Shown here piece after piece: positions 42,481 through 52,849 of a stretch of DNA of 64,000 nt; the first letter of the stretch is position 1; the number at the start of each line of letters is the position of its first letter. The translations under genes were made by a program, and so were the position numbers. Under the pieces are notes generated by a model, which saw only the letters and a list, made by a program, of their open reading frames with translations, ran no database searches and was not told the DNA's origin. Origin of the DNA: Prorocentrum cordatum (taxonomy: Eukaryota; Sar; Dinophyceae; Prorocentrales; Prorocentraceae); contig CAUYUJ010018867.1 of the NCBI GenBank assembly GCA_963575745.1, forward strand, positions 53,501 to 117,500, written 5' to 3'.

Positions 42481-43159
42481 ACCTCCAAGCTGCCTCCAAT
42501 ATCCCCTTCCCGAGAAGCCCCAAAACGGCCCCAATGCTGTCGCGGCGCTTGCGTCTGAGGACAAGCGCTCCAAGGCAAAACGTTGTTTCGCGCTTTCACA
42601 TCTTCTCCCGTCTTCGGTGTCCTTCGCACCCGCGATCTCACGAGGGCCCGCGGAGGGCCGCGCGAGGGCCCCAGACACCCGAGAAACACTACGGTTCACA
42701 ACAGAGACCCGTGATGCACAAGGCTCCACAGAGAACTGTGACGCAGACAGCTCTAGCACATAGCTTTTCAGAGAGTGCGCCTCATCGGCGAGGTGTCAAC
42801 CCACAGAGGGCCAACGCTTGGCCCCAAGGAGGCTTTGCAACAATCGCCGAACATCTCCAACAACCGCCGAAAATCTCCTCATCCTCGTCATGCTCCGCCT
42901 TCTCCCCCTCCCCTTCTTCCACTTCCCGCTTCCTCCTGCTCCTCCTCATCCTCATCGTCCTGCTACTCCTGCCCCTCCCCTCCACCCCCCTCCACCTCAT
43001 CATGATCCTCTTCCTCCTCCTCCTTCTTGTCCTACGCCGTTGCCTCCACTCCCAATCCTCGTCATCATCCTCACCGCTCGCCGTCGTCGCCGGCCATGAC
43101 CGCCATCGCGCGCTTCTGGCAGCAACGGAAGCGCCCCGGATCGGCGGCACTGGCCCGAA

Positions 43160-43595
43160 GCCACTACAATAAATCGGAAACCCACATGTCGCCAGAATCC
43201 GTCGGATTTCTGTTGACCTATGGGTTTCTCATAATTCGCGGCGGCGAGCGGACCCATAGTTCGCCAGAAACCCTATAGAATCTGGCGACCCATGGGTTTC
43301 CCATAATTTGCGGTGGGCAGCGGGGTCCAGATTCTGAATTATGGGAAACCCATAGGTCGCCAGAAACCCTGAGGTTTCTCTCGGCCTATGGGTTTCCCAC
43401 AGTTCGCGGCGGCGACTGGACCCCACGGGTCGGCAGAAAGCGGCGGCGAGCGGGGTCCAGATTCTGAATTATGGGAAACACATAGGTCCCCAGAGCTGTC
43501 CCCGCCGACCTATGGGAAACCCAGAGGTCGCCAGAAACCCTAAGGAATCTGGCTGCCCATGGTTTTCCCATAATTCGAGGCGGCGACTGGGGGGC
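43160..43595. repeat. Hairpin satellite, about four units
   Basis: Repeated ATGGGAAACCCATAGGTCGC / GGCGACCCATGGGTTTCCCA pairs are separated by GGCGGCGAGCGGGGTCCAGA and TTCTGAATTATGGG stretches. Some units are mixed or truncated. Confidence 0.8.
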
Positions 43596-43619
43596 AAGCG
43601 GAGGGCTCCCAAACTGACC

Positions 43620-44210
43620 AAGAAGGCACCTAACCGCTCTGCAGACGGTCCCAGGGGACCACGATTCGCCGAAATATCGCCCCTGGACGCCCACGATGGC
43701 CTCCAGGCGGCCTCCGAAGCTGCCAAAACGCCCCCAAAGGCCCCCAAGATGCGCCCCAAGAGGGTCTCCCCAAAAACAAAAATCGTCCAATTCCCTTAGA
43801 AAAAACATTTGTTTCGCATGCTCGCCCATTCGGTTTTCACAACGTCCCAGACGGGCAAAGAAACCTTCAATACCGCCCCCAGACGGCCAAAGGGGCCCCC
43901 AAGAAGATTCGAAGAGGGTCCAACAACAGCCCGCGAAGCCCCCAAAACAGCCCAAGTGGGCCCCCAGACGGCTCCGAAACGGAGTCCAGAGGGCACCTTT
44001 TCGAGCCTGCGCCCAAGACGCCCCCAGCCTGCCCCAAGAACAACCCAAGAGGCCCTGAGGGACCCCCAAGAGAACCTCAAAGGTCTCCAAGAAACCCCCA
44101 GGAAGCCCCCAAGAGGCCCCCAAACTTGGCCCAAGATGCCTCGAGGCGGCCGGAGATGGCCTGCAGGCAAGCCAAGATGCCACCAAAAGGCAACAAAAGA
44201 GCACCAAGAG
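43620..44210 (+). repeat. CCAAGAGGCCCC-type minisatellite with an embedded block
   Basis: Two arrays flank a unique-looking block at about 43770-43860 (AAAATCGTCC, TTCGCATGCTCGCCCATTCG). Read on the minus strand, this block resembles the recurring block GGAAGC..AAAAGGCGAAC..ATCGACGAT of 45.0-46.8 kb. Confidence 0.75.
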
Positions 44211-44310
44211 GTACGATAACAACAACGAAACAACAAGAACGATGTCGAGCGCCGTGTCATGATTCGGAGAAGCCTCGTGAAATTCAGTTCTGGAGGCGCA
44301 ATAGTGTATA

Positions 44311-44351
44311 CTAGAACCATCGCGCGCGCTTCGCGCGCGCTCAAGTTCTAG
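44311..44351. repeat. Inverted repeat around (GC)n
   Basis: CTAGAAC (44311-44317) and GTTCTAG (44345-44351) flank CGCGCGCGC TT CGCGCGCGC, a strong potential cruciform between the two minisatellite fields. Confidence 0.75.
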
Positions 44352-44689
44352 CTAGGTTTGTCAGGCTAACTCATGTCATTTCATTTTTGTCGCTTCTTGC
44401 GTGCAGAGACTCTCTTGGAGGTCCTGCGCAAGCCTCGAAATCGTATAGAAGGGGAAACGCGAAAACGCAGAAATCGCTAACTTCCTTTAGGTATTCAATG
44501 ATTTGGGGCCCTCAAAGGCTTCCTGGGTTCTTTTTTGGGAAGTGAGGGGGGTCTGAATTGTGGTCTGTTGTGCAAGGGTAGACCGGGGGCCAAACTTGAA
44601 GACAAAATAAAGAATTGTGGTATTTCCATGGTTTTCCAATGCCTCGGCGCTGTTCGGCACTGTTTTTTGTTTGTGCCTGCCGGGTTTTG

Positions 44690-46910
44690 TTTGCCGGGCC
44701 CCTCAGGAGTGTGGGATCTTCCGGACCCCCTGGGGGTTCTGGAAGCCTCCTGGAAGCCTGGAGAGCCGTCGGAAGGGTGTTGCGGGCTGTGCGGGAGCGT
44801 TTTGGGCCGTGCTTCACGTTCTGAGGGCTCCTTGGGGTCGTCATGGGCTGTCCTTCGGCGTCTTGGGGTCTCCCCCTGGGAAGCCGGGTGGCGCGGTACC
44901 GGCCAGATGTCAGGGGATGTGTGGGTCCTCCGAATACGAGTCCCACTTTGAAAAAAAGGGGGGGTTCTGGGAATTCATTTTTTTGTGGGCTTTTCAAAAT
45001 CCTCGATCTTCGAGGGTTGGAAGCGGGAAAACGTGAGAAGGGGAAAAACATTAGAAAAACCATGGGACATCAACGATTTTACCCTCTTTGGGCTCTCTCG
45101 GTACGGCTCTCACAGCTCTCTTGGGCTTTTCTTGGAGCCTCGTCGGGGTCTTTCTGGGGCCTCTCAGGGATCGGGGGTGTGTTGGGGGCCTCTGGGTGGT
45201 CCCTGAGGCCTTTTGGAGGTCTCTGGGAGCCTCTTGCTTCTGCTCTTGGCCCCATCTTGGGCCTGTTCTGGGGTGGTCTGGGGCTGTCCTGGGCGCCTCT
45301 TCGGTAGTCTTGGAGCCTTCTTGGCCCGTCTTGGGGCCGTTCTGAGGGTCTCTTGGGTGGTCTTGGGGCGGTCTTGGGAGCCTCGTCGGCGTTCTTGGAC
45401 CGTTGGAAGCTCGAAAACGCGAGAAGCCAAAAACATGGAAGAAACACAATGGAAATCTACGATTTGGGCCTCTTCGGGCCGTCCCGGGACGCCTCTCGGA
45501 CCTCTCTTGGGGTCTCTTGGAGGTTACCTGGGAGCTTCGAGAGCCGTCGGAAGGCTGACTTGGACTGCTTGGGAGCGTCTTGGACCATCCGTTCGCATTC
45601 TGGGAACTCCTGGGAGGCGTCTGGGGCCTTCCTGGAGCACTGTGGAAGCCCCCCGGAACGCCCGGGCGAGCGGTACTGGGAGCGTTCCCGAGATGTCACG
45701 GGGAGGTGTGGCACCCGGGGCGGGGGGGGGCTCTATTGGGGTGCCTCTTGGGGCGTCTTCGGGGCCTCTTTTGGTGTTTTTTCTGGTCTCATGGGGGCCT
45801 CTTGGGAAGTGGGCGCTTCTTGGAGCCTCTTGGGGTCTCCTGGGGGCCTCTTGGGCCAAAACGCTCGAATCTTCGGTTCCTCGTCCCCGTCTTGGGCGCC
45901 GACTTGGGGCGTTGTTGAGCGGTTTAGGCGTCTCGTTGGACGTCTTGGCCCCCTCGCGGGCCGTCTTGGAGCCCTCTTGGGGGCATCCTCGACCGTCTTG
46001 GGTGCCTCTTGGGTCGTCTCGGACGCAGTGGAAGCCCAAAAGGCGAACATGCCAAAAAATTCAATCTTCCTATAGGAAATCGACGATGTTTGCTTATCTG
46101 GGGCTCTATTGGGGTGCCTCTTGGGAGCCTCCTGGGGGTCTCTTGAGGGCCTCTTGGGGCCTCTGGGGGGCCTCTTGGGGCCTCCTGGGGACCTCTTGTG
46201 GCATCCTGGGAGCCCCTGGGGCCGAAAGTTGGGAATTTGAATATGGTTGTGCACCTCTGGGACCCCTCTGGGGCTCTCTTGGGCTGCCTTGGGGGCCTCT
46301 CGGGCCGTCTTGGGACCCTCTTGGGGTCGTCTTGGAGCCCTCTTGGGAGCCTGTGAGGCAGTCTTGGGGGCCTCTTGGGCCGTCTTGGACGCAGTGGAAG
46401 CCCAAAAGGCGAACACGCCAAACATATCATTTCTGCAAGAGTAAATCGACGATTTTTGCATATTGGGGCTCTATTGGGGTGCCCTTGGGGCGTGTTCGGG
46501 GGCTCTTTTTGTGTTTTTGCGGGTCTCTTGGGGACCTCTTGGGGCTTCTTGGGCGCTTCTTGTTGGGGTCTCCTGGGGGCCTCGTGGGCCAAATGGCTCG
46601 CATTTCGGTTCCACGTCCCCGTCTTGGGCGCCGACTTGGGGCGTTGTTGAGCGGTTTAGGCGTCTCGTGGGCCGCCTTGGCATCCTCTTGGGCCGTCTTG
46701 GGCGCAGTGGAAGCCCAAAAGGTGAACACCACCAACATATCGGTCTTCCTATAGGACATCGACGATGTTTGCTTATCTGGGGCTCTATTGGGGTGCCTCT
46801 TGGGCGCCTCCTGGGGGTCTCTTGGGGCCTCTGGGGGCCTCAAGGGGCCTTCTGGGGACCTCTTGGGACGCAGCCTCTGGGGGCCCTGTTGGGCCCAGGT
46901 CGCCGAAACC
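44690..46910 (-). repeat. Minisatellite field with higher-order repeats
   Basis: On the plus strand, TCTTGGGGCC / CCTCTTGGGGGCC units of about 15 bp fill 2.2 kb. They are punctuated by a recurring non-minisatellite block: GGAAGC-(CC)-AAAAGGCGAAC, about 25 variable bases, then a CTATAGGAAATCGACGATGT-like stretch and CTATTGGGGTGCC. Well-preserved blocks start near 46022, 46388 and 46702; diverged ones near 45010 and 45398. Spacing is about 310-390 bp, with one double interval. A 513-codon plus frame (45213-46754) crosses blocks and arrays but is pure repeat (GASWGLLGASWG-like). Confidence 0.8.
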
Positions 46911-46949
46911 TCGTAAACACATAAAAAAAAACGACGCACTGGCCGCACA

Positions 46950-47160
46950 TTTGTGGTCGTGGTCGTGGCCCCCGGCCCCTGGACCCGGTTCTCGTTATGT
47001 GTATATAAGGGTCGGCGGGTGTGGCGTAAGCCTATAGAATTTCAAGATTGCCAGAATTTGCCACCGCAGCCCCCCCCAGGGGCTGCGCCACATCCGTCGA
47101 CCCAAAGTGGCCACGCCCATTTGGCTCAAAAACGTGCCACGACCTATGTAAAATCGATGA
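46950..47160. other. Unique spacer with a TATATAAG and a leader-like scrap
   Basis: GTATATAAGGGTC at 47000-47012 looks like a TATA box but no gene follows. CAAGATTGCCAGAATTTGCC (47043) recurs at 48033. GCCCATTTGGCTCAAA at 47116-47131 matches 13 of 16 positions of the spliced-leader 3' end (GCCATTTTGGCTCAAG), too weak to call alone. Confidence 0.35.
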
Positions 47161-47164
47161 TTCG

Positions 47165-48000
47165 GGACTTTGTGCCCTCTGGGAGGCCCAATAGGGCCTC
47201 GAGGCGGCTCCATATGGCTTCAAGACGGGCCAAGACGGCTCCAAGACGGTCCATGATGGCCCCAAAAGGGCCCAACAAACTCCAAAAACGTCCCAAGAGG
47301 GCCCCCAAACGACCCCCAATAGTGCCTCCAGAGGCCACAGTCATTAATTTTTCTATAGCTTTTTGCTGATTATAGCGTTCTCGCCTTTCTCAACTCTCAG
47401 AAGCCCATGGCCGCCCAGGCAGCCGCCAAAATTGCTCCAAAAAGGCATTAAAAACACCCAGGAGGGCCCCCAACCGGCCCCAAGACGGCCCAAAGAGGGG
47501 TCCAAAAAAACCCCTGAGACGGCCCAAGAGGACCCCAAAAGAACCCCAAGGCGGCCGCGAGAGGCCCCCAATACGGCCTCCGAAGGAGCGGAACGGCGGC
47601 GCAAAAGCGCCCCAAGACGGCCCAAAACGCCCCCAAAAGGCCCCGAGAGGCCCCCAAAAGGCCCCCAAGGGGCTCCCAAAAAACCCAAGAGGCCTCCAAA
47701 AGTCCCCAAGAAGCCTCCAAGAGGCCTCAAAACCCCCACAAGGCCACACAACGACTGGAGTGTAATGTTCTTCCCCCCCCCTGGGCGAACTGCGGCGCAG
47801 CGCCAGCCAGGTGGAAGTTGGTCACGGCGGCGCCCATGATTAGAGCCGGCGCTGGAAGGGAAGATGAGGAGGGAGTATGAAAAAGGAGGGGGGGAGAGGC
47901 CCCCAAAAAGTCCCCAAGAGGCCCAAAGAAACTCCCAAGAGGTTTCCAGGAGGCCCCCAGGAGGCTCCCAAGAGGCCCCGCGACGACGTGACTGTACGTG
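47165..48000 (+). repeat. CCAAGAGGCCCC-type minisatellite
   Basis: Three arrays (about 47180-47330, 47400-47750, 47890-47985) are separated by short unique pieces. One of these (47340-47395, TTTTTCTATAGC .. GCGTTCTCGCCTTTC) resembles the recurring block of 45-46.8 kb in inverted orientation. Confidence 0.75.
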
Positions 48001-48059
48001 CTGCGGACGTGCACCCCGCGAAGCGAGAGGAATCTCAAGATTGCCAGAATTTGCCACCG

Positions 48060-49575
48060 CAAAAATATATGGGAAACCCATAGGTCGCCAGATTCTCTAC
48101 GGATTCTGGCCACCTGTGGGTCCGCTCGCCGCCGCGAATTACGGAAAACCCATAGGTCGCCAGAAATACCTGGGGAATCTGGCGACCCATGGGTTTCCGA
48201 TATACTTCTGCGGGGGCAATTCTGGCAATCCCGAGAAATCTTGCCCTCGGAGGGCCGCCTCGAATTATGGGAAGCCCAGAAAGGTCGCCAGATTCCCCAA
48301 GGGTTTCTGGCGGCCCATGGGTTGCCCAAAACTTCGGAATCTGGACCCCGTTCGCCGCCGATGATGGGAAATCCACAGGTCGCCAGATTCCTCAAGTCAT
48401 CTGGCGACCTCTTGGTTTCCCATAGCTCGGCGGGGGCAATTTCGGGAAACCCATAGGTCGCCAGATTCCCTTGGGTTTCTGGCGACCTATGGGTGTCCCC
48501 AAATTCGGAATCTGGACACCCCGGTAGCAGTCTCGAGTGACTGGAATCCCATAGGTGGTAGAACCCTAAGTGTTTCTGGCGGCCTACGGTTTCCCATAAT
48601 TCTGAATCTGGACCCCGCTCGCCGCCGCGAGCTATGGGAAACCCATCTGTCGCTATATTCCCCAAACAAGTTTCTGGCGACCTATGGGTGCAGTTCGGAA
48701 TCTGGATCCCGCTCGCCGCCGCGAATTATGGGAAGCTCATAGGTCGCTAGAAACCCTAGGGGATCTGGCGACCTATGGGGTTCCCATATTTCGGAGTCTC
48801 GACCCCGCTCGGCGGCGCCATTGCGCGAGCGAAATCGAATGCGAATGGTCCATAATTGCGCGGCGTCTGGGATTCCGTGAAATTCCATGGGGCCGCCGGC
48901 GTGAGCGAATTATGGGAAATCCACAAGTCGCCGATTCCTTCAAGGTTTTGGCGGCCTACGGGTTTCCGATAATTCTGAATCTGGACCCCGCGCGCCGCCG
49001 CGAATTATGGGAAGGCCGCAGGTCGCCAGAAACCGTGGGGAATCTGGCGCCCTATGGGTTCCCTATAATTCGGAACCTGGACCCCGCTCGCCGCTGCGAA
49101 TAATGGGAAACCCACAGGTCGCGAGAAACCCTTGGGAATCAGTCGACCTATGGGTTTTTTAATAATTCGGAGCCTTGACCCCGCTCGCCGCCGCGAATTA
49201 TGGGAAAACCAGTGTCGCCAGATTATGTAAGATTTCTGGCGGCCGATGGGTATCATAAATTCGGAATCTGGGCCCCGCTCGCCGCCGCGAATGATGGGAA
49301 ACCCGTAGGTCGCCAGAAACCCTGGGGAATCTGGCGACCTATGGGCTTCCCATAATTCGGAATCTCGGCGCCGAGTCGCCGTTTCTCACAGGTTACCCGA
49401 CGTCGCCGTGCGGGGCACACGGCGCGTGTTTCCGCGCATGGGTAACCTGGCCGGCAGTCGTCTGTCTACGGGAGGGTCTGCGAATTATGGGAAATCCATA
49501 GATCGCCAGAACCCCCAGGGAATCTGGCGACTTAGGGGCTTCCCATCATTCGGAATTACGGGAAGCCCATAGATA
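48060..49575. repeat. Satellite made of about a dozen foldback hairpins
   Basis: Each unit is an inverted repeat of about 70 bp: AATTATGGGAAACCCATAGG, TCGCCAGA, a loop near AACCCTNGGGAA, then TCTGGCGACCTATGGGTTTC and CCATAATT. Units are joined by CGGAATCTGGACCCCGCTCG and CCGCCGCG. In the unit 49289-49358 the arms are 49289-49317 and 49330-49358 and match at about 26 of 29 positions. Unit spacing is mostly 90-100 bp. All short reading frames here are shadows of this satellite. Confidence 0.9.
49389..49449. repeat. Nested inverted repeat (CAGGTTACCC..GGGTAACCTG)
   Basis: CAGGTTACCC (49389-49398) and GGGTAACCTG (49440-49449) are perfect inverted arms, enclosing a second stem CGCCGTG / CACGGCG. 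It sits inside the hairpin satellite but is unrelated in sequence. Confidence 0.75.
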
Positions 49576-49599
49576 GACGACTGCCAGCGCCCTTCTCCT

Positions 49600-50840
49600 C
49601 TTTCTATTGGGCCTCCACAGCCTGCAATCCTCGGGGTTGTGGGGGAAACTGGCCTGAAGGCATGGAAAGCAAATTCAACATGCATTCCTGTTTCTGTCCA
49701 AAAATGCATAATCTTGCTAATTCTAAGAAACAAGGGGCGCTCACTTCTTTCATTACTACGCCACGCCAGCACGCGTTTCGTCGTCGTATTCCTCCTCCTC
49801 CTCCTCCCTCCCCCTGCTCCTCCTCCTGCTCCATGACCACCAGCATTCGTAATATGGTTTACGGCGTCTACGGCAACCTCATCACTTGTGCTACGGGCTC
49901 TCCTTCAACTTTCTCCTTGCTTCCACTCGGATCGGAGACTCCCGCGTCCCGGCCCTGTGAGCCAATGCGCGCTGATGAAGTCAAACGCAGCCAAGCCAGG
50001 ACGAAATACAAAGGGTGGCATGGACCGGCTAAGATCGAGGATGGGCTAAGCCCCTGCCGGGCTTTTATAACGGCGTAATCCGTGGTTGTGAAAATGGACT
50101 CTCGGAACTTGGTTAGAAGACAAAAGGCTAGAAAATCACTTCCGCGTGGACCACGGTGTTGACACGCTGGCTGGGTAAAGCTGGGGCCCGCATGCCCGCA
50201 TGCGCACTTTTGAAACCCGTCCAAATTGATCTTGAAAACGGGCAATACGAACACTCCAACCCGATATGCGGAAGTTGACCATGGCGACATACAGACAATG
50301 TCAAAGTACACGAGCGTGCTTGTATGGTCATTGCCTCGATGCTGCGCCAGTGATCAAGTGGTTCATACAGAGCAATTGCGTACTCGTGGCAAATATACGT
50401 GCGCCTTTTCCCAACTTGTCTTTTTCTGGCGACATCCCCACGGCAAATCGGGCAACCAAAATCATTACGCACATGCCGGCTGCCTCGATGGTATACAGAT
50501 GAGCTATGCCATGTCCGTGTGCCATTCTGTCCAAGATTGTTACACCTTCATTCGGTACAAACCTAAAAACCTCATGTGCAATTGCACTCAAAGAGCGACT
50601 TACTACGGAAATCTGGATACTCAGAATCGGAATGAACTGGCACAACATAACTCAGAAACCTGAATCGTGCAACGGATAATTGCGCGGAGTACAACGGCAT
50701 ACGGAATGCGTCGTTCGGAATGCCGTTCAAATCCTTCGGGTAGACCGTAACACCACAATGACTCAGACCGTCTGGCTACTGTTCAACACTGCCAGCGGAA
50801 GATGGTTTCCGGAAGCCACTCTGCGCAGAGCTTGCCAGCG
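49600..50840. other. Unique-looking DNA, coding status undecided
   Basis: This stretch lacks repeats and has a more balanced composition. Minus frames at 49868-50311 and 50328-50648 (LLCQFIPILSIQISVVSRSL) and a plus frame at 50226-50663 (145 codons) overlap one another. None shows a domain I recognise and none is clearly favoured, so no CDS is called. Confidence 0.35.
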
Positions 50841-50842
50841 GT

Positions 50843-51025
50843 GTTCCTCCTCCTCCTACTCCTCCTCTTCCTCCTCCTCCTCCCCCTCCTCCTCCTCCTC
50901 CTCCTCCTCCTCCCCCCTCCTCCCTCCTCCTCCTCCTCCTCCTCCTCCTCCTCCTCCTCCTCCTCCTCCTCCCCCTCCTCCTCCTCCTCCTCCTCCTCCT
51001 CCTCCTCCTCGTCATCATCCTCCTC
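50843..51025 (+). repeat. TCC/CTC trinucleotide repeat
   Basis: About 180 bp of TCC with few interruptions. Poly-Ser, poly-Pro/Leu and poly-Glu/Arg frames over it are not genes. Confidence 0.95.
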
Positions 51026-51029
51026 GTCC

Positions 51030-52005
51030 TCCCTGGCCACGCCTCAAACTGTCGCGAGCAGCCACCATACAGATGCCTGCTGCATGGCGTTCGCGCAGCT
51101 TGCGGTCGAAGCGATGGCCGCTGAGGTGCAATTCTGCTGGCGAATATCCAGCGTGTTGTCCGCTTGTTACTGCGTTCGTACTCGCACCAGGAACCATATC
51201 GAGGCTAATTTGCGCACCGATGCTGGGAGCATCGGTGGGAGTCTCAAGCACATGTTTGAAATTTTGCAGGCAGGCATGTGTACACGACAACACGTTCAGA
51301 TGTTCGCAGCTCAAAAGGGGAACACAAAGGATGTGAGTACATCGGCCACGCGCTTGAACACGCTGGCGCTTGTGGCAAACTCTGCGCGCGAGCGGGCATG
51401 TCATAGGCGCGTTAACGGATACATTTATATACAGTATACGCGTTCTTCTGCGCTGCCACATGTGTGGAGACAATCAATCGCACAGTGAATAATTCAAACA
51501 TTGTGCAATGATGGTGCGCGGTCCCACCGTGGTCGTCGTCTGGGTGGTCCGCGCGGCCTCGGGAATTGCAGCCATGCCCTTTCATGCTCTGGACTTGCTT
51601 GTTCTCGAAGGGTGCTTCCATGCCTGCATTCAATCACTCCATATTCAATGCCAATGTCGCTCCCCATTGCTAATTGCACCAGCTCTGCTGTGGCGTCGCA
51701 GTGCTAACTAGGACCGTATGCGCCTTACGCCCTAGCAAACCGAAAAACAAGCCCACAGCTGCACGCATGTATGATTTCATACATTGCTTCAACATAGGTT
51801 GAAAAAGTGGCAAAAGCTCGGACACAAGACATCCGTACTACCAATAATTGAATACCCATGCAAATCAGATACTATGGACTGCAAACAACTGCACGGAAGG
51901 AGAGGATATCGTTGCAATGCAAAATGGCAGTGTAATGCAAACCGTTGCCATGGAGCACATTTCAAATGGCAGTGCAACGCAGTCGGCCCCGAGAAAACCT
52001 CCAGG
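51030..52005. other. No gene recognised
   Basis: Mixed DNA with short overlapping frames; CGTTGCAATGCAAAATGGCA and GTAATGCAAACCGTTGCCAT near 51912-51952 form a weak local repeat. No family recognised. Confidence 0.4.
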
Positions 52006-52800
52006 AAGCAGCCAGGAGATCTTCGAGATGGCCAGAGGCATCGAGCGAAAACGGTGTTCGTCGACGAGTTCGGCCTCTCAGCGTCTGCAGATTGACCCAA
52101 CACAGCCACAGGCGGTCTTGTGATGACGCAGTATGGGCGGAGCAGGGCCCCGCGTATCGCCGAAGAGGCCCCGAGAAGCTGCCGAGAGGCTCTGGATCCA
52201 GAGAGCCCTGGGAGCCCCCCCCCCCGAAAGGGCCGTGCTCCGTCGATGAGCTCGGCCTTGCTACGTCGGCGGGCTCGGATGAGCTTCTCGGCCCCCGCGC
52301 TGGCCCCAGAGGGGCCCCCACGAGGGCCGCGAGAGGGCCCGAGGAGATCCCCCAGAGGGCTCCAAGAGATCCCACAAAGGCCCCACGAGCGGCCCAAAGA
52401 CGGAGGCCAGTGGGAGGCAGGCCACGGGATGGCCCCAAGACAGCCTCAAGAGGCCCCGCGGAGACCCCGAGGTGCCTTCAGATGCAGCAGGCCACAAGAA
52501 ACCTTCTACAAGAAGCCCAACCCTGAGACCCCAGGACGTCCATCGCTTTTTGGTGTGGGAACGCCACGCTTTCCCTCGCAAAACCACCGAAACCCAAGAA
52601 CCCCAGGGCACCCTCGAGGCAAGCAAGGTGTTTCTTGGCATGGGTTTCCACCGTAGGTCCGGGATATGGCGTCCAACACAGCACCGTAGAAACCTCCAGG
52701 TAGCCGTCCAACATAGCACCGTAGAAACCTCCAGGCAGCCCGAAATGGCCCAAGACAGCCCCCAGGCCCCCGTCAGTAGCCCAGAGGCCCCCAGGAAGCT
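52005..52800 (+). repeat. CCAAGAGGCCCC-type minisatellite, diverged
   Basis: GAGGGCCCGAGGAGATCCCC, AGAGGGCTCCAAGAGATCCC and GGCCCCAAGACAGCCTCAAG-like units with degenerate 15-bp periodicity. A doubled AACATAGCACCGTAGAAACC / AACACAGCACCGTAGAAACC lies at 52674-52730. Another diverged array in the opposite orientation lies at about 53560-53800. Confidence 0.65.
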
Positions 52801-52849
52801 TCAGAACATCTCCCCACACACGCCCAAGAGTCCCCCGATATGCTCCGAC

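Noticed and set aside
45213-46754. 513-codon plus-strand open frame
   Set aside because: It is a translation of a 15-bp minisatellite (GASWGLLGASWG-like); other frames and the opposite strand are also open, as expected from stop-free repeat units.
46995-47015. TATA-box promoter (TATATAAGGG)
   Set aside because: No gene follows in a suitable position, and dinoflagellate core promoters are not known to use canonical TATA boxes; a chance match is likely.
47116-47131. Spliced-leader relic (GCCCATTTGGCTCAAA)
   Set aside because: Only 13 of 16 positions match, no gene or retroelement lies downstream, and the surroundings are minisatellite; too weak on its own.
49868-50663. Small genes in the non-repetitive stretch
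   Set aside because: Three overlapping frames on two strands are similar in length; hydrophobic segments exist but no start, domain or leader separates a real one from chance.
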